The notes under the pieces are model-generated. The model searched no databases, was not told where the DNA came from, and saw only the letters and a program-made list of their open reading frames with translations. The position numbers were made by a program, and so were the translations under genes. DNA of 64,000 nucleotides from Methanosarcina vacuolata Z-761 (GTDB lineage Archaea > Halobacteriota > Methanosarcinia > Methanosarcinales > Methanosarcinaceae), in the NCBI RefSeq assembly GCF_000969905.1, contig NZ_CP009520.1, forward strand, positions 2,914,001 to 2,978,000, in the 5' to 3' direction. Below, piece by piece: positions 10,090 to 19,535 of the stretch; the stretch's first letter is position 1, and the number at the start of each line of letters is the position of its first letter.

Positions 10090-10401
10090 ATGAATCAAAA
10101 TCCATATGAAATCTTCCAGAAAGAATGTCCTGAAGTAGCAGCACGTTTTAATGACCTTATTGAAGCCCAGAAAGCGTTGAAAGGCCTTGATGCTAAAACA
10201 AAACAATTGATTACCATAGCCATCCAGACTGCGAACCGAAACCCACGAGGCGTACAGATGCATGCAATGATGGCAAGGAACGAGGGTGCAGCTCGTGAAG
10301 AAATTATCGCTGCAGTGGTTCTGAACCTTCACCATTCCGGTTTTGCTAAAGTTCTTGAGTGCCTTCCTGCAGCAATTGATGGATTTGAAGGTAAAATCTG
10401 A
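10090..10401 (+). CDS. Carboxymuconolactone decarboxylase / AhpD-like small protein
   Basis: A 103-residue all-helical protein. The central segment (LDAKTKQLITIAIQTANRN, then VQMHAMMARNEGAAREEI) matches the CMD/AhpD fold. The CxxC redox pair of true AhpD proteins is absent: no Cys precedes the conserved His. Peroxidase-linked disulfide activity is therefore unlikely and the reaction is unknown. AGGAG at 10076-10080 abuts the first ATG (10081) but is 9 bases from the second (10090), so I prefer the latter. Confidence 0.85.
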   Translation: MNQNPYEIFQKECPEVAARFNDLIEAQKALKGLDAKTKQLITIAIQTANRNPRGVQMHAMMARNEGAAREEIIAAVVLNLHHSGFAKVLECLPAAIDGFEGKI

Positions 10402-10437
10402 AAAACTTCAGTATCGATAAGTGCTCTCGCACTTCCT

Positions 10438-11001
10438 TTACTTTAAGAGGTCGCGTGCACTTACGAGAGGTACAAGCTCCGTACCTGCCTCTTTTAAGTT
10501 TTCTATTGCTCCTTCTTCCCTGTCCACAACACTGATTACATATTTGACGCTTGCTCCGGTTTCCCTGACAACCTCAATTGCGTTCCTGACCGAACCTCCA
10601 CTTGTTGTTACGTCTTCGAGCATTACAAGCCTGTCTTCCGGTCTAATATCGCCCACAAACCTGCTCTTTGTACCGTAGTCCTTTATAGATTTCCTGACTA
10701 TAAGCAGAGGAAGCTCGGTTTCCATAGAAACTGCAGTTGCTAATGGCACACCTCCAAGTTCCACTCCTGCTATTATGTTCACATCCATCTGTTTTATCCT
10801 GAATGCTGCCTGTCGTGCTATAAGTTTCAGGGTTTTAGGGTCAGTACTGGCCTTTTTGATGTCTATATAATACTTGCTTTTCTTTCCTGAGGCAAGTGTG
10901 AAATCCCCGTAGCGAACGGCTCCGCAGGCCTTGAGGGCTGCGATTAGTTCCTGTTTCTGATTCTCAATGTTATTTCCTGTTTCTAAATTTGTTTTGCTCA
11001 T
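10438..11001 (-). CDS. pyrE: Orotate phosphoribosyltransferase
   Basis: A 187-residue protein. The fold begins with IAALKACGAVRYGDF-like and SGKKSKYYIDIKKA motifs that bind orotate, and the PRPP loop is LVMLEDVTTSGGS. It converts orotate and PRPP to OMP in pyrimidine synthesis. This is the canonical enzyme, in contrast to the helix-turn-helix version at 1847-2461. It is followed by carS on the same strand upstream with an 89-base gap, and pyrG lies further upstream, so pyrimidine functions cluster loosely. Confidence 0.93.
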   Translation of the reverse strand: MSKTNLETGNNIENQKQELIAALKACGAVRYGDFTLASGKKSKYYIDIKKASTDPKTLKLIARQAAFRIKQMDVNIIAGVELGGVPLATAVSMETELPLLIVRKSIKDYGTKSRFVGDIRPEDRLVMLEDVTTSGGSVRNAIEVVRETGASVKYVISVVDREEGAIENLKEAGTELVPLVSARDLLK

Positions 11002-11090
11002 TCTCTCACCGTATTTGCAGCCTTATTAGCGCTATAAGTGCTTTATTAAAGTTCTTCCTGTACTGATTCTTATGAATTTCCAGTATAATT

Positions 11091-11621
11091 TCACCAGGGT
11101 TCTTTCTTTACACCTATAAAGTATCCGATTATATTTGTTGCAAGATGGAGCAGAGGCGTTATTATAATAACGGTAAGCATGATCCCGTGAGTGAAATTAC
11201 TCACAAACCACTCAGGGGCTACAAGGTATGTAAATACCCAGGCTCCCACAACAAAATCAAGCTGGTCTACCAGAGGAAGAGATGCTCCTCTTTTCAGGCC
11301 CATCCTGCGCTTGAAAAAGCTCTTGAACATATCCCCGAACAGAGCGCCGGATGCGAGGGCGAGCACAATTATTAAAGAGCTTTTGTAATCCGGGCCAAAG
11401 GCAGGCATTTTGATCCCCATAACCTCAAACCCTCTGGAACTCAGCCAGATCTCAATACATCCTGCAATAAACCCGCAAAATATACCTGAAAAGAGCCCTC
11501 TATAAGTCTTTCCGTCTCCAAGGATCCTTCTTCCATCCTTATAGGTCTTACCCCAATCAATCGGCTTTCCGCCACCAAAAACAGCTGCAAATGGATTGGA
11601 AAGGTATGCTGGAAGCATCAA
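11091..11621 (-). CDS. carS: CDP-archaeol synthase (CTP:2,3-di-O-geranylgeranylglycerol-1-phosphate cytidyltransferase)
   Basis: A 176-residue integral membrane protein. Conserved PAYLSNPFAAVFGGG, the ILGDGKTYRGL cytidyltransferase-like signature, FGDMFKSFFKRRMGLKRG and LPLVDQLDFV are characteristic of CarS. It activates archaeal ether lipid precursors with CTP in the cytoplasmic membrane. The start is uncertain: the frame opens with TTG at 11621 followed by ATG, yet the upstream in-frame sequence (to about 11730) still reads as a plausible helix (ITIELIIKAFWL) expected at the N terminus of the family, with no ATG, GTG or TTG ahead of it. Confidence 0.9.
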   Translation of the reverse strand: MMLPAYLSNPFAAVFGGGKPIDWGKTYKDGRRILGDGKTYRGLFSGIFCGFIAGCIEIWLSSRGFEVMGIKMPAFGPDYKSSLIIVLALASGALFGDMFKSFFKRRMGLKRGASLPLVDQLDFVVGAWVFTYLVAPEWFVSNFTHGIMLTVIIITPLLHLATNIIGYFIGVKKEPW

Positions 11622-12202
11622 CCAGAAGGCTTTAATTATCAGCTCGATCGTGATATCAACTCTTTGTATAGGTTTGTTTTTTGAGGCGAGCTTAACTTTC
11701 TGGATATCGCCGTACTTTTTAATTCGCTATTACTTTTTAATTCTCTATATAATTGCCCACGGAGCATACCAGTAACTTTTGCTCGCTGTCTTACTCTGCT
11801 TTTTAATCAGTCAGTTACGATTAAGATATCGACTTAAAAATGGAGTTATCAATTGACTTAAGTAATTTAAGTAATGGATCTTAGATAAGGGCTTAACGTA
11901 CTCAATTGATGGGATTATGTAACTATTGACTCTATTTAATTGTATTTCTTTTTACGTTTTAATCTTAATTAGCGCTTCCCAGTGCCTTTATACTATGCTA
12001 TCCTTATACTATGCTATCCTGAATAGTTTTTCGAAGAATAATTAAATTTGAGATGATGAGAAAAGTCTATGAAAACGAAGAAAAACAAGTGCCAATGAAA
12101 TCTCATAATAGGAAAGTAAGGATTTAGAAATGTGAAGGTTTCTAGATAGGTAATGGAATTTTATAGCACTTTTTGTACAATCTTGAAATAAAAATTGGTG
12201 TC
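11622..12202. other. Intergenic, no supported gene
   Basis: AT-rich. Contains a small duplication (ttatactatgctatcc, about 11989-12020). No ORF with coding character was seen. Confidence 0.6.
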
Positions 12203-12227
12203 GATCGGGGTGAATAGTCCCCAGATC
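12203..12227 (-). terminator. Hairpin downstream of the small lysine-rich gene
   Basis: GATCGGGG pairs with CCCC-A-GATC (8 bp with one bulged A, loop of about 8 bases). It lies 40 bases past the stop of the minus-strand gene at 12268. A terminator or 3' processing role is inferred from position. Confidence 0.4.
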
Positions 12228-12267
12228 TTCTCACACGCTATATAGAAAAGAAACGCTTAATAAGGAA

Positions 12268-12402
12268 TTATTTTTTTCTCTTTTCCTTTGCAAGTTTCTT
12301 TTTGGCGTCCTTGCTACCTGCAGAAGCCAGTTTTTCCAGCTCTTCCATCTTTTCTTTTTTAGCGCTCTTCTTCTTATCCATATCTTTTTTAGACATTGCC
12401 AT
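12268..12402 (-). CDS. Small lysine-rich hypothetical protein
   Basis: A 44-residue, highly basic and charged helix (SKKDMDKKKSAKKEKMEEL and AKKKLAKEKRKK) with no hydrophobic segment. The frame could extend to a TTG at 12501 (77 residues), but AAGGT precedes the ATG at 12402 at a normal distance and the extension has different composition. It lies downstream of pyrG on the same strand. I do not recognise the family; nucleic-acid or ribosome association is only suggested by charge. Confidence 0.55.
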   Translation of the reverse strand: MAMSKKDMDKKKSAKKEKMEELEKLASAGSKDAKKKLAKEKRKK

Positions 12403-12652
12403 AGTGAGTACCTTCATAGGTTTTGGTGAAGTTGCGATATCTGTACAGGCATTGCTTATGTAAGATGCCTCAATAGATCTCGCGTAATCTACCTTTTTCA
12501 ATTTTAAAAGTATTTATCAGTTTCCAGCCAAATTAATCTTTTTGGCAGAGTGCCATGTCAGGTTAAAGGTTTTAACTTCTCCGATAAGATTGAAATATTC
12601 ATGAAAAAGGGAATTAAAAGTGATAAATTCCCTAAAATAACTTTTACTTGCG

Positions 12653-14257
12653 TTATCGTCCTTCTCTTTCCTTCCTGTATTTGCACATTGCCGCGACGAG
12701 ACCATTGAATGGAGGAGACGGCCTTCCAGGCCTTGACCTGAACTCAGGATGGAACTGGGAACCAAAGAAGAAGCGCTTGCCAGGAATCTCGGCAATCTCC
12801 ATCCTGTTCTTGTTTTTGCCGGAAAAGACAATGCCGTAAGACTCAAGTCTTTCAACAAATTCCGGGTTAACTTCATACCTGTGGCGGTGGCGCTCGACAA
12901 TGTAATTGGTCCCGTAAATTTTAGCGGCAATAGAGCCTTCTTTCAGGATGGCTTCATAGTCCCCAAGGCGCATGGTTCCGCCCATGTCTGCAACACCGTT
13001 TTGCTCAGGCAGGAGGTCAATTACAGGGTAGGGTGTATCTTCGTCAAATTCCGTACTGTTTGCCCCTTTGAGTTTGGCCACATTTCTGGCAAACTCGATG
13101 ACTGCAAGCTGCATACCCAGGCAGATCCCAAGGAATGGAATATCGTTTTCCCTGGCAAACTTAATTGCCATCATCTTGCCTTCTGTGCCTCGCCCGCCAA
13201 AACCGCCCGGAATAAGAATCCCATCATACTGTGTCAGCTTCTCAATCTCGGCTGGATTTTCTTCCAGGATTTCGGCTTCAACCATATTGACTTCAACCCT
13301 GCATCCGTTATCAATTCCTCCATGCTTGACAGCTTCAAGGATGCTGAGGTAAGAATCCTCAAGGTTGGTATATTTTCCGACAATTGCAAGTTTTACCGTA
13401 TCAGTTGTAGATTTCATCCTTGCAACCATCTCTTTCCATGCACCGTTTTCAACATTGGAATCCAGTTGCAGGTGTTTCATGAGCTGGGTGGTTAATCCCT
13501 GCTCTTCTATCTCAAGAGGCACTTCATAAATATCATCGGCATCATGAGCGCTGATAACCAGTTCCTGGGGCACATCACAAAATAGGGCAATTTTCTCTTT
13601 GGCGCTTTCCTGAAGAGGAGACTTTGACCTTACAACGATTACTTCAGGACTGAGCCCAAGGGCACGGAGTTCCTTTACGGAATGCTGGGAAGGCTTGGTT
13701 TTTTGCTCTCCCTGAAGGTCTTCCATAGCCAGGGTGACATGAATAAATGCAATATTTTCGGAAGGTTCTTCCCTGTGCATCTGACGTACAGCCTCAAGGA
13801 AAGGCATGCTTTCAATGTCCCCAACAGTCCCTCCGATTTCAATAAGACAGATATCAGCCCCACTCCGGGCTGCAACCTTTCTGATCCTGTTTTTGATCTC
13901 ATTTGTGACGTGGGGAATAATCTGAACGGTTTTTCCGAGGTAGTCTCCTCTCCTTTCTTTGGAAATTACTTCTAAGTAGATCTTGCCTGTGGTAAGGTTA
14001 TGGTCCCTCGTAAGTTCAGTGTCAAGGAACCGCTCGTAATTCCCAAGATCCAGGTCAACTTCACCTCCGTCTTTGAGCACAAAAACTTCCCCATGCTGGT
14101 AGGGGCTCATGGTGCCTGCATCAATATTGATGTAAGGGTCGATCTTGATAGCCGTAACTTTATAACCTTTGTTTTTAAGGTTTCTTCCAATGGATGCGAT
14201 GGTAATGCCTTTTCCAAGCCCGCTCATCACCCCACCGGTAACTATGATGTACTTCAT
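12653..14257 (-). CDS. pyrG: CTP synthase
   Basis: A 534-residue protein of usual length. The N-terminal amidoligase domain begins [15 protein letters not shown] and contains [19 protein letters not shown]; the C-terminal class I glutamine amidotransferase has the nucleophile elbow FLGICLGMQ and the distal QFHPEF. It makes CTP from UTP, ATP and glutamine, and also supplies CTP for carS-dependent lipid synthesis nearby. ATG start at 14257. Confidence 0.97.
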   Translation of the reverse strand: MKYIIVTGGVMSGLGKGITIASIGRNLKNKGYKVTAIKIDPYINIDAGTMSPYQHGEVFVLKDGGEVDLDLGNYERFLDTELTRDHNLTTGKIYLEVISKERRGDYLGKTVQIIPHVTNEIKNRIRKVAARSGADICLIEIGGTVGDIESMPFLEAVRQMHREEPSENIAFIHVTLAMEDLQGEQKTKPSQHSVKELRALGLSPEVIVVRSKSPLQESAKEKIALFCDVPQELVISAHDADDIYEVPLEIEEQGLTTQLMKHLQLDSNVENGAWKEMVARMKSTTDTVKLAIVGKYTNLEDSYLSILEAVKHGGIDNGCRVEVNMVEAEILEENPAEIEKLTQYDGILIPGGFGGRGTEGKMMAIKFARENDIPFLGICLGMQLAVIEFARNVAKLKGANSTEFDEDTPYPVIDLLPEQNGVADMGGTMRLGDYEAILKEGSIAAKIYGTNYIVERHRHRYEVNPEFVERLESYGIVFSGKNKNRMEIAEIPGKRFFFGSQFHPEFRSRPGRPSPPFNGLVAAMCKYRKEREGR

Positions 14258-14817
14258 GGATAAGCTTCCTCATTAGTTTTTCCTAATAGTGGTTTCAGAC
14301 TACTATAAAGGTTATTACGCGGAGTTAGACAGGAAATAATCAAATTAGTAATGTATAAAAATCTGTCATTAATCCTCTTGTACGAACACAATACCAATAT
14401 CTTCATGATATAAAAATTACTCCCAACTTCTAAAAATGGACAGACTCAAATAAGAAGTGAGAGTAAGAGAATAGACCTGATGATGAATAACTCATAAAGT
14501 AATGGCTAAAGTGCCGGCCGACGGAAAATCTGGATTGAGGGAGAATAAGATTCAGTAAAGCACATTTTTTCTAGTTTTTAGATAATTCAGAATTATGAAT
14601 ATTTGGAATGTATTTTTCCATGCATTTTTATTGATTTTGTTGAGCATGTGCTCACAGCTAATTCAAGAAGTTGATTCAGTTGTTGCAAAATCACCTTATT
14701 TTTGAGGGGGGCAGAATGTGAGTTTATAACTGAGATTAACTTCAGGTTTATAACTCAGAATTTACCTCTGAAACCGAAGTGAGAATTAGCTTCAGGTGCA
14801 TAAGTAAAAATTCATAT
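14258..14817. other. Intergenic, no supported gene
   Basis: AT-rich region upstream of pyrG. A block near 14704-14790 (ggcagaatgtgagtttataa and following) recurs in diverged form at about 15127-15200 on the other side of MITE copy B, so the element sits within or between a diverged direct repeat. Confidence 0.5.
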
Positions 14818-14930
14818 GGTTCTTCGTTGTTTTGTGTGGACATCCTCATAATTTCCTCATAATTTCCTCATAAAAACCAGGGGAGTCTTGAATTGAAAAT
14901 CATCTTATCCATAGGGGATGACGAAGAACC
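14818..14930 (-). mobile_element. MITE-like element, copy B (3 internal 11-bp units)
   Basis: Inverted relative to copy A at 5168-5333. Its ends are ggttcttcgt on both strands, a 10-bp terminal inverted repeat. Read on the minus strand, the 50-bp left part is about 80 percent identical by eye to copy A, followed by four T, three 11-bp units (tatgaggaaat twice, tatgaggatgt once) and the same 18-bp end. The core 14822-14926 is 105 bp; copy A core is 160 bp, a difference of exactly five units. Confidence 0.8.
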
Positions 14931-15273
14931 ATTCATCTTATTCAGAACTGATTTTTGGCTTGAATCCCACAACGTTCAAAAAAATCAAATTTAAATTTAG
15001 AGAATTAAATAAAAATTTTGGCAGACGTGAAGATACATGGTGAATATTAACTAATTAATGTAGAATGAAGAGCAAAATTAGTAATAAATTGTATAAATAA
15101 AAAAATTAAGTTGTGCTTTTGAAAGGGGATCGGAATGTGAGTTATAAACCTGAAATGAGCTCTGACTGAACCTGAAAATCAACTTTCAGTTATAATCTGA
15201 AGTGAATTGAGTGGATATCAGGTTCAAAATGGATATAAGTCTCAGGTTTAAAACTGTAATTCTCCTAAAGGTT
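14931..15273. other. Intergenic, no supported gene
   Basis: AT-rich. Contains the second member of the diverged repeat pair noted around MITE copy B (about 15121-15250, with several tataa and caggtt words). No ORF with coding character. Confidence 0.5.
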
Positions 15274-16017
15274 TTAGCTCTCTTCTGCAATTTTTAGCAG
15301 AATATATATCATGCAGGTCACAAAAAGTATTGAAAACAAAACCGACTGGGCAAAGCTGACCTTAAACTGCAGGCCCGATGGCAGTATAAAGTAGAGGAAG
15401 AATAAGCATGCAAGTAGTAAAAAGCCTCCAAAAGCAATATTCAGAGGAAGTTTTTCGTTATCACTTATATGTATTGGACTCTTTCTTTCGGTGGCTGAAA
15501 AGCTTCCTTTAAAACTTCTGTGGATAAAAGATGAAAACCCGCCAAAATCGTTTCCTGATTTAGGGTGAGAGAGTTTTATAGGTAGTGTAGTTGAGGATCT
15601 TTGAGAACTCAATTCATCTTCCTGATTTCCTGCATGGGACTCGTCTTCGGAGTGTTCCTGCGGCTTTGGATCGATTTTTCCAAGCTGGACTGGAAAACCT
15701 TTCTTTCTGGAGCCATAACCCGCTGTGATATAGATCTGCCCTTTTGTAAGCACCCTGCCTTCTTGCGGGATTCTTGCAACTACAGAAACGTATTCTTTCT
15801 GAAGCACATATGGGTTATCCCTCAGAAAAATGATCTGACCTTTCAATTCGTCACTTACTGAGAAGTGAATATGCGTAGGGGACCCGTAGTTTGTGATCAG
15901 GACCTCAAAGGTTTCTTCTCCGCCGGGAGAAAGAGAAATCTCAACACTTTCCTTTTCGAACTCAATTGAGTTTATCTCTTGTCGGTTGATAATAACATTC
16001 TGGAATGTCTGCTGCAA
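15274..16017 (-). CDS. Membrane-anchored beta-sandwich protein of unknown function
   Basis: A 247-residue protein. Residues about 1-110 are beta-rich (EISLSPGGEETFEVLITNYG) like an Ig-type or COG1470-like domain. A hydrophilic, low-complexity linker follows (about 115-185), then two hydrophobic helices near the C terminus (NIAFGGFLLLACLFFLYFIL and VLFSILFVTCMIYILL). No signal peptide. The start is a TTG supported by GAGGG five bases upstream. It is 14 bases downstream of the Trm112 gene, so the two are probably cotranscribed. Function not recognised. Confidence 0.75.
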   Translation of the reverse strand: MQQTFQNVIINRQEINSIEFEKESVEISLSPGGEETFEVLITNYGSPTHIHFSVSDELKGQIIFLRDNPYVLQKEYVSVVARIPQEGRVLTKGQIYITAGYGSRKKGFPVQLGKIDPKPQEHSEDESHAGNQEDELSSQRSSTTLPIKLSHPKSGNDFGGFSSFIHRSFKGSFSATERKSPIHISDNEKLPLNIAFGGFLLLACLFFLYFILPSGLQFKVSFAQSVLFSILFVTCMIYILLKIAEES

Positions 16018-16031
16018 GTTTAACCCTCACA

Positions 16032-16217
16032 TCAGTTTCTAAGGTCAGGAGGAAGTAAATTTGGGATTCCTTCGTCGATGGGATAGTGCTCTTTGCATAC
16101 AGGGCAGTAGAGGGTTCCGGATATAACCTCTCCTTCATTTTCTTCGACAACGTTCAAAACCAGGTCGCCCTTACATATAGGGCAGGCCAGAATATCCATA
16201 AGATCTCTTTTCACCAA
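16032..16217 (-). CDS. Trm112-family methyltransferase activator
   Basis: A 61-residue zinc-binding protein: CPICKG near residue 12 and CPVCKEHYPIDEGIPNLLP near residue 38 form the Trm112 fold. Trm112 partners activate several tRNA, rRNA and translation-factor methyltransferases. The start is TTG (16217) or the following GTG (16214), with GGTGA upstream. It is the first gene of a likely two-gene unit with the membrane protein at 15274. Confidence 0.9.
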   Translation of the reverse strand: MVKRDLMDILACPICKGDLVLNVVEENEGEVISGTLYCPVCKEHYPIDEGIPNLLPPDLRN

Positions 16218-17515
16218 AATTCACCATTAAAGTCGCTTTACCTATAAGAGGAGACAAAGTTTAACATTAAATAAGGAAAGTTGATTGTTTTTAATCCTTG
16301 CTTTTTGTTCTGCGGATGTGAACTTTATCCCGTTACTTAACCGTATTCAATTCATACTCCTATTTTAATGTAATCTATATTTTTACAGGCACTTCTGATT
16401 TGAAGCTTGTCTACTCTATCGAATGTTGTTCTTTATATAAGCTAATATCAAAACTAATATCCTAGTAATGTTATAAATATAAAATTATAATATTTCTCCC
16501 TGGGTTACGGTATTCAAAAAAGACTTTTAGGTCTTTATTAAATATTAAATGAGTTTTACTAGAGAATTATAAGTTACAACCCATTAACTCTATAAAACCT
16601 TCCATTTATAATATGTCAAACATTTTGAAATGAATTTTTATTGTTAGATTTCTAAGTTTAAACCGGGCCAGTAAAATAAGTTTAGAGATATAGTTTAGAG
16701 AGGTTTGCCTATAGATCTTTTTAGAGTGGAACCGCTAATTTTTGCACTACATGAAACTTTTGCTTAATTCTTTTTACTTATAAGCGGCTTTGCACAAAAT
16801 CTCTCTTGCTTACAAGCACAATTTACTTATATTTATAAAAGGAAATAGGATTCCGCTCTTCCGATGAGTAAAAGAACTAATAAAACGTAGAATAGAGGAG
16901 AACCAATTAATTAATAAAAAACAGAGAAGAAGCTTTCAAAGCAAATTTCACAAGGATCCTTGTCAGGAATGGCATGTTTTTAACTTATGATAAAACCTAT
17001 TAAACATATCGGGGTTCTTTGTGCAACATTAATCTAAGCTTAAAAATAAATTGGAAAAAAGGTATATATCAAAAATTTGTTAATAAGCGACCTTTAGGCA
17101 GCCTCCAAAAACTTATCTACACAACTTATCTACACAACAGTCGAAACACAATTTAATAGAACAAAATTTGAAAATAATGAAAGAGTGAACTAGCCTCTAA
17201 GTAATCCACAAACATATCAATAAAGTCAAGAATTTTTAAAGAGTTGATAAATGTTTGAGTTCTTCCAAAAACTCAATTCATTGTTCCAAATTCGAGATCA
17301 AGGGTGTCAATTTTGGTTTTAGGGTAAGCTCTATCTGAATATAGTTGCAGTTTTTTTTAAAAAAGTTTATAAAACAATAAAATTTGATAATTCTGAAGAA
17401 TTTTTTCCATATTAACCAGTTTTAAGACTATACAGAGCTGGAAATCAAGAAATAAAAAATCAGCCAGGTAAAGTCTTCAGGATCACAGATTTAGGGACTA
17501 ATTCTTCAAATCAGA
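16218..17515. other. 1.3-kb AT-rich intergenic region upstream of cooS
   Basis: No ORF with coding character and no tRNA or rRNA-like structure was found. Near 17105-17140 acttatctacacaac is directly repeated. A TATA-like gtttataaaa lies at 17365-17374. The size is unusual for the window, so a long leader or an unannotated small RNA is possible, but nothing specific is seen. Confidence 0.6.
17365..17374 (+). promoter_or_regulatory. Candidate cooS TATA box
   Basis: gtttataaaa preceded by A-rich sequence compatible with a BRE. A start site about 25 bases downstream would give a leader of roughly 120 bases before the GTG at 17516. Confidence 0.35.
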
Positions 17516-19522
17516 GTGTTTGATCCGAAGTTTCGGATAGTTCCAGAAGGAACAGAGAAAACAAACATGATATTCTCTGAACAAAATGCACAACCAATGA
17601 AAGTGTTTGCAGATGGCAGCATTTTCATGCTAAATGTGGGATATGAGATGAAGACGGAAATATATGAGAAAAGCATTGACCTTGCAAGCCAGAAAATGCT
17701 TCAGAAGGCCGAAGAAGAAGGCATTGAAACCGCCTGGGATAGATATGAAAAACAACTACCTCAGTGCAGTTTCGGGCAGCTAGGAGTTTGCTGTCGGAAT
17801 TGCAATATGGGTCCATGCAGGATTGATCCCTTCGGAGAAGGAGCTCAAAAGGGAATTTGCGGTGCTACCGCAGATATCATAGTTGCAAGGAATTTCCTTA
17901 GAATGATTGCCGCAGGCGCAGCAGCTCATTCCGACCATGCAAGAGATGCTGTTCTGACCTTTAAGAAAATGAGTGAAGGAGAAGCTGGCAGCTACAGGAT
18001 AAAAGATGAAGCAAAACTGCTGTCTCTTGCTTCGGAATATGGGATTCCCTCAGAGGGCAAAAGCCTGGAGGAAGTCGCAGGCAAACTTGCCGACACACTG
18101 CTTCAGGAATTTGGAAAACAGGACGGACATCTCCAGTGTACCAGAAGAGTTCCTGAATCAAGGCTCAAGCTCTGGGCCGAGCTTGGAATAGAGCCCAGGG
18201 GAATTGACCGGGAAATCGTGGAATGTATGCACAGGACTCATATAGGTGTGGACAATGATGCGGTTCATATCCTGCTGCAAGGACTACGCACAGGGCTTTC
18301 CGATGGCTGGGGAGGTTCGATGATCGCCACCGATGTCCAGGACGTACTCTTCGGAACCCCACAGCCTAGAAGAAGCACAGTTAATCTGGGAGTACTGTCG
18401 AGCGATAAAGTAAATGTAATTGTCCACGGGCACGAACCTATTCTCTCAGAAATGATCGTGGAAGCTGCAGAAGATCCCGAACTCCTTAAACTGGCAGAGG
18501 AAAAGGGTGCATCAGGCATCAACGTTGCAGGGATCTGCTGTACTGGCAACGAGACCCTGATGCGGCACGGTACTCCAATAGCAGGAACCTTCCTTCAGCA
18601 GGAACTGGCAGTAATTACAGGCGCTGTGGAAGCTATGGTTGTCGATGTCCAGTGTGTCATGCCCTCGCTTGGGGAACTTACAGGATGCTACCATACGAAG
18701 TTTATATCTACGTCCCCAAAGGCCGATTTTCCCAACACCGTAAGAATGGAATTCCATGAAAACAGGGCTTATGAAACTGCAAAAGAAATCGTAAAGATTG
18801 CTGTCGAAAACTTCCCTAACAGGGTTCCGGAAAAGGTTACCATACCTGAAGAGAAGCAGGAGTGCATGGTTGGCTTCAGTGCCGAAGCTATCCTCAGTGC
18901 CCTTGGAGGAAGCCCTGATCCTCTTATTGAGGCAATAAAAGGCGGGGCAGTTAGGGGAATAGGAGCTGTTGTCGGCTGCAATAACGTAAAAATAAAGCAC
19001 AATTACGGTCATGTCAACCTCGTTAAAGAACTGATCAAAAACAATGTGCTTGTGGTCACAACTGGCTGCAATGCAATTGCATGTGCCGAAGCAGGGCTTC
19101 TTCTGCCGGAAGCCTCCGAAATGGCAGGCGATGGGCTAAAAGCCGTCTGTAAGGCTCTGGGCATACCCCCTGTCCTGCATATGGGCTCCTGTGTTGATAT
19201 CAGCCGTATCCTTGTGCTTGCATCCGCGATTGCAAACCGCCTGGGTGTGGACATAAGTGATCTTCCAGCAGCAGGAGCAGCTCCCGAATGGATGAGCGAA
19301 AAGGCGGTTAGCATCGGGGCTTATGTGGTTTCATCCGGCGTATTTACCGTTCTCGGGACTATTCCTGCTGTTCTTGGAAGTCAGGCTGTTACGTCCCTTC
19401 TGACAGGAGGCTTGAACGGTGTGGTGGGAGCAAGTTTTGCGGTTGAACCTGATCCCCTTAAAGCCGCAGACCTGATGCTTGAGCACATTGACGAAAAAAG
19501 AAAGGCTCTGGGCTTGAACTAA
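17516..19522 (+). CDS. cooS: Anaerobic carbon monoxide dehydrogenase, catalytic subunit CooS
   Basis: A 668-residue nickel-iron CODH of the monofunctional CooS type. The Cys cluster for the D and B clusters is at residues 84-101 (CSFGQLGVCCRNCNMGPC). Downstream segments IGVDNDAVHILLQGLRTGLS, GICCTGNE, VVDVQCVMPS, VVGCNNVK and HMGSCVDISR carry the C-cluster ligands. It oxidises CO to CO2 and passes electrons to the adjacent CooF. The start is GTG at 17516; an ATG at 17567 would remove 17 residues. M. acetivorans is known to carry CooS homologs in addition to the Cdh acetyl-CoA synthase complexes. Confidence 0.95.
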   Translation: MFDPKFRIVPEGTEKTNMIFSEQNAQPMKVFADGSIFMLNVGYEMKTEIYEKSIDLASQKMLQKAEEEGIETAWDRYEKQLPQCSFGQLGVCCRNCNMGPCRIDPFGEGAQKGICGATADIIVARNFLRMIAAGAAAHSDHARDAVLTFKKMSEGEAGSYRIKDEAKLLSLASEYGIPSEGKSLEEVAGKLADTLLQEFGKQDGHLQCTRRVPESRLKLWAELGIEPRGIDREIVECMHRTHIGVDNDAVHILLQGLRTGLSDGWGGSMIATDVQDVLFGTPQPRRSTVNLGVLSSDKVNVIVHGHEPILSEMIVEAAEDPELLKLAEEKGASGINVAGICCTGNETLMRHGTPIAGTFLQQELAVITGAVEAMVVDVQCVMPSLGELTGCYHTKFISTSPKADFPNTVRMEFHENRAYETAKEIVKIAVENFPNRVPEKVTIPEEKQECMVGFSAEAILSALGGSPDPLIEAIKGGAVRGIGAVVGCNNVKIKHNYGHVNLVKELIKNNVLVVTTGCNAIACAEAGLLLPEASEMAGDGLKAVCKALGIPPVLHMGSCVDISRILVLASAIANRLGVDISDLPAAGAAPEWMSEKAVSIGAYVVSSGVFTVLGTIPAVLGSQAVTSLLTGGLNGVVGASFAVEPDPLKAADLMLEHIDEKRKALGLN

Positions 19523-19535
19523 GAGATGATTTACA

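Noticed and set aside
12749-13495. 248-codon plus-strand frame opposite pyrG
   Set aside because: Shadow of the well-supported CTP synthase gene on the minus strand; no SD and no recognisable domain.
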